Positions 59,672 through 59,723 of a stretch of DNA of 59,723 bases are shown piece by piece. How positions within the stretch are numbered: the stretch's first letter is position 1; each line of letters starts with the position of its first letter. The position numbers were made by a program, and so were the translations under genes. The notes beneath the pieces were generated by a model. It ran no database searches and was not told where the DNA came from. It saw nothing but the letters and a program-made list of their open reading frames with translations. This stretch comes from Nodosilinea foveolarum (GTDB taxonomy: Bacteria; Cyanobacteriota; Cyanobacteriia; Phormidesmidales; Phormidesmidaceae): NCBI GenBank assembly GCA_003242035.1, contig QBMC01000007.1, positions 1 to 59,723 on the forward strand. Direction: 5' to 3'.

Positions 59672-59723
59672 AACGAGGATTAAATAGTATACGATTTTAT
59701 GATTGCTGCGGGCGAGCTACATA
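59671..59723. mobile_element. Left end of a transposon inserted in a CRISPR repeat
   Basis: GGAACGAGGATTAAATA (59670-59686) is identical to the terminal inverted repeat of the small element at 28901-29046. It replaces the expected GGATTGAAAC end of the repeat. The following bases (GTATACGATTTTATG...) differ from the small element, so this is another, probably longer, member that runs past the window edge. Only the first 53 bp are visible. Confidence 0.82.

Overview
The window is chromosomal DNA of a cyanobacterium. The octamer GCGATCGC (HIP1) recurs throughout. Several genes belong to families largely confined to cyanobacteria and plastids: a DUF92/VTE6-type phytyl-phosphate kinase, a DUF3493 (LPA1/REP27-like) protein, an Rre1/Ycf29-type regulator, an SLH-domain iron-uptake porin, FurA, Asr1405/Asl0597 and DUF1824 proteins, and a Mo-dependent nitrogenase C-terminal domain protein. 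I see no rRNA, prophage or plasmid functions. Species cannot be fixed by eye; a filamentous or Leptolyngbya-like lineage is possible.

Layout. 0-5 kb: a DUF1993 gene with a translation-coupled micro-ORF, an SDR dehydrogenase, then queD-queE-queC (7-deazaguanine/queuosine precursor synthesis), tRNA-Thr(CGT), a membrane assembly-factor-like protein, a lipase-like hydrolase and a VOC protein. 5-13 kb: an RRM RNA-binding protein, a long unknown membrane-anchored protein, two diverged paralogues with a coiled coil, a basic AT-hook-like linker and a shared C-terminal domain, the phytyl-phosphate kinase, an atypical CGIC thioredoxin and an OmpR-type regulator. 13-24 kb: a fasciclin lipoprotein, the glycine cleavage genes gcvT-gcvH-gcvP, an S9 glutamyl endopeptidase-like enzyme, two unknown AT-richer genes, a secreted protein and pyrD. 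24-37 kb: a multi-GAF sensor, bioF followed directly by a small inverted-repeat element, an MscS channel divergent from ribD, an SDR, DedA, a histidine kinase and a carotenoid cleavage oxygenase.

37-46 kb is enriched in iron and redox functions: a His-type Dps, a thioredoxin-like [2Fe-2S] protein, a FutA-type ferric-iron binding protein, FurA, a TonB-like protein, a lipoprotein histidine phosphatase behind a near-consensus Fur box, and an SLH/OprB iron-uptake porin. A GCS2-family ligase, a 1-Cys peroxiredoxin and Rre1 follow. At 49 kb an intact antitoxin-like gene is followed by the remains of its PemK/MazF-like toxin, then by eleven units of a degenerate tandem repeat with an exact 21-bp period. 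49.7-58.5 kb holds a B12-binding radical SAM enzyme, radC, tRNA-Val(CAC), cysK, a peroxiredoxin-glutaredoxin fusion and glutathione reductase.

The window ends in a CRISPR array of 37-bp repeats (12 complete repeats, 12 spacers, one cut repeat) with no cas gene in view. The thirteenth repeat is interrupted after CTTAG by a sequence whose end is identical to the terminal inverted repeat of the small element behind bioF, which also follows CTTAG. One transposon family therefore seems to have left a short non-autonomous copy at 28.9 kb and a copy inside the CRISPR array.
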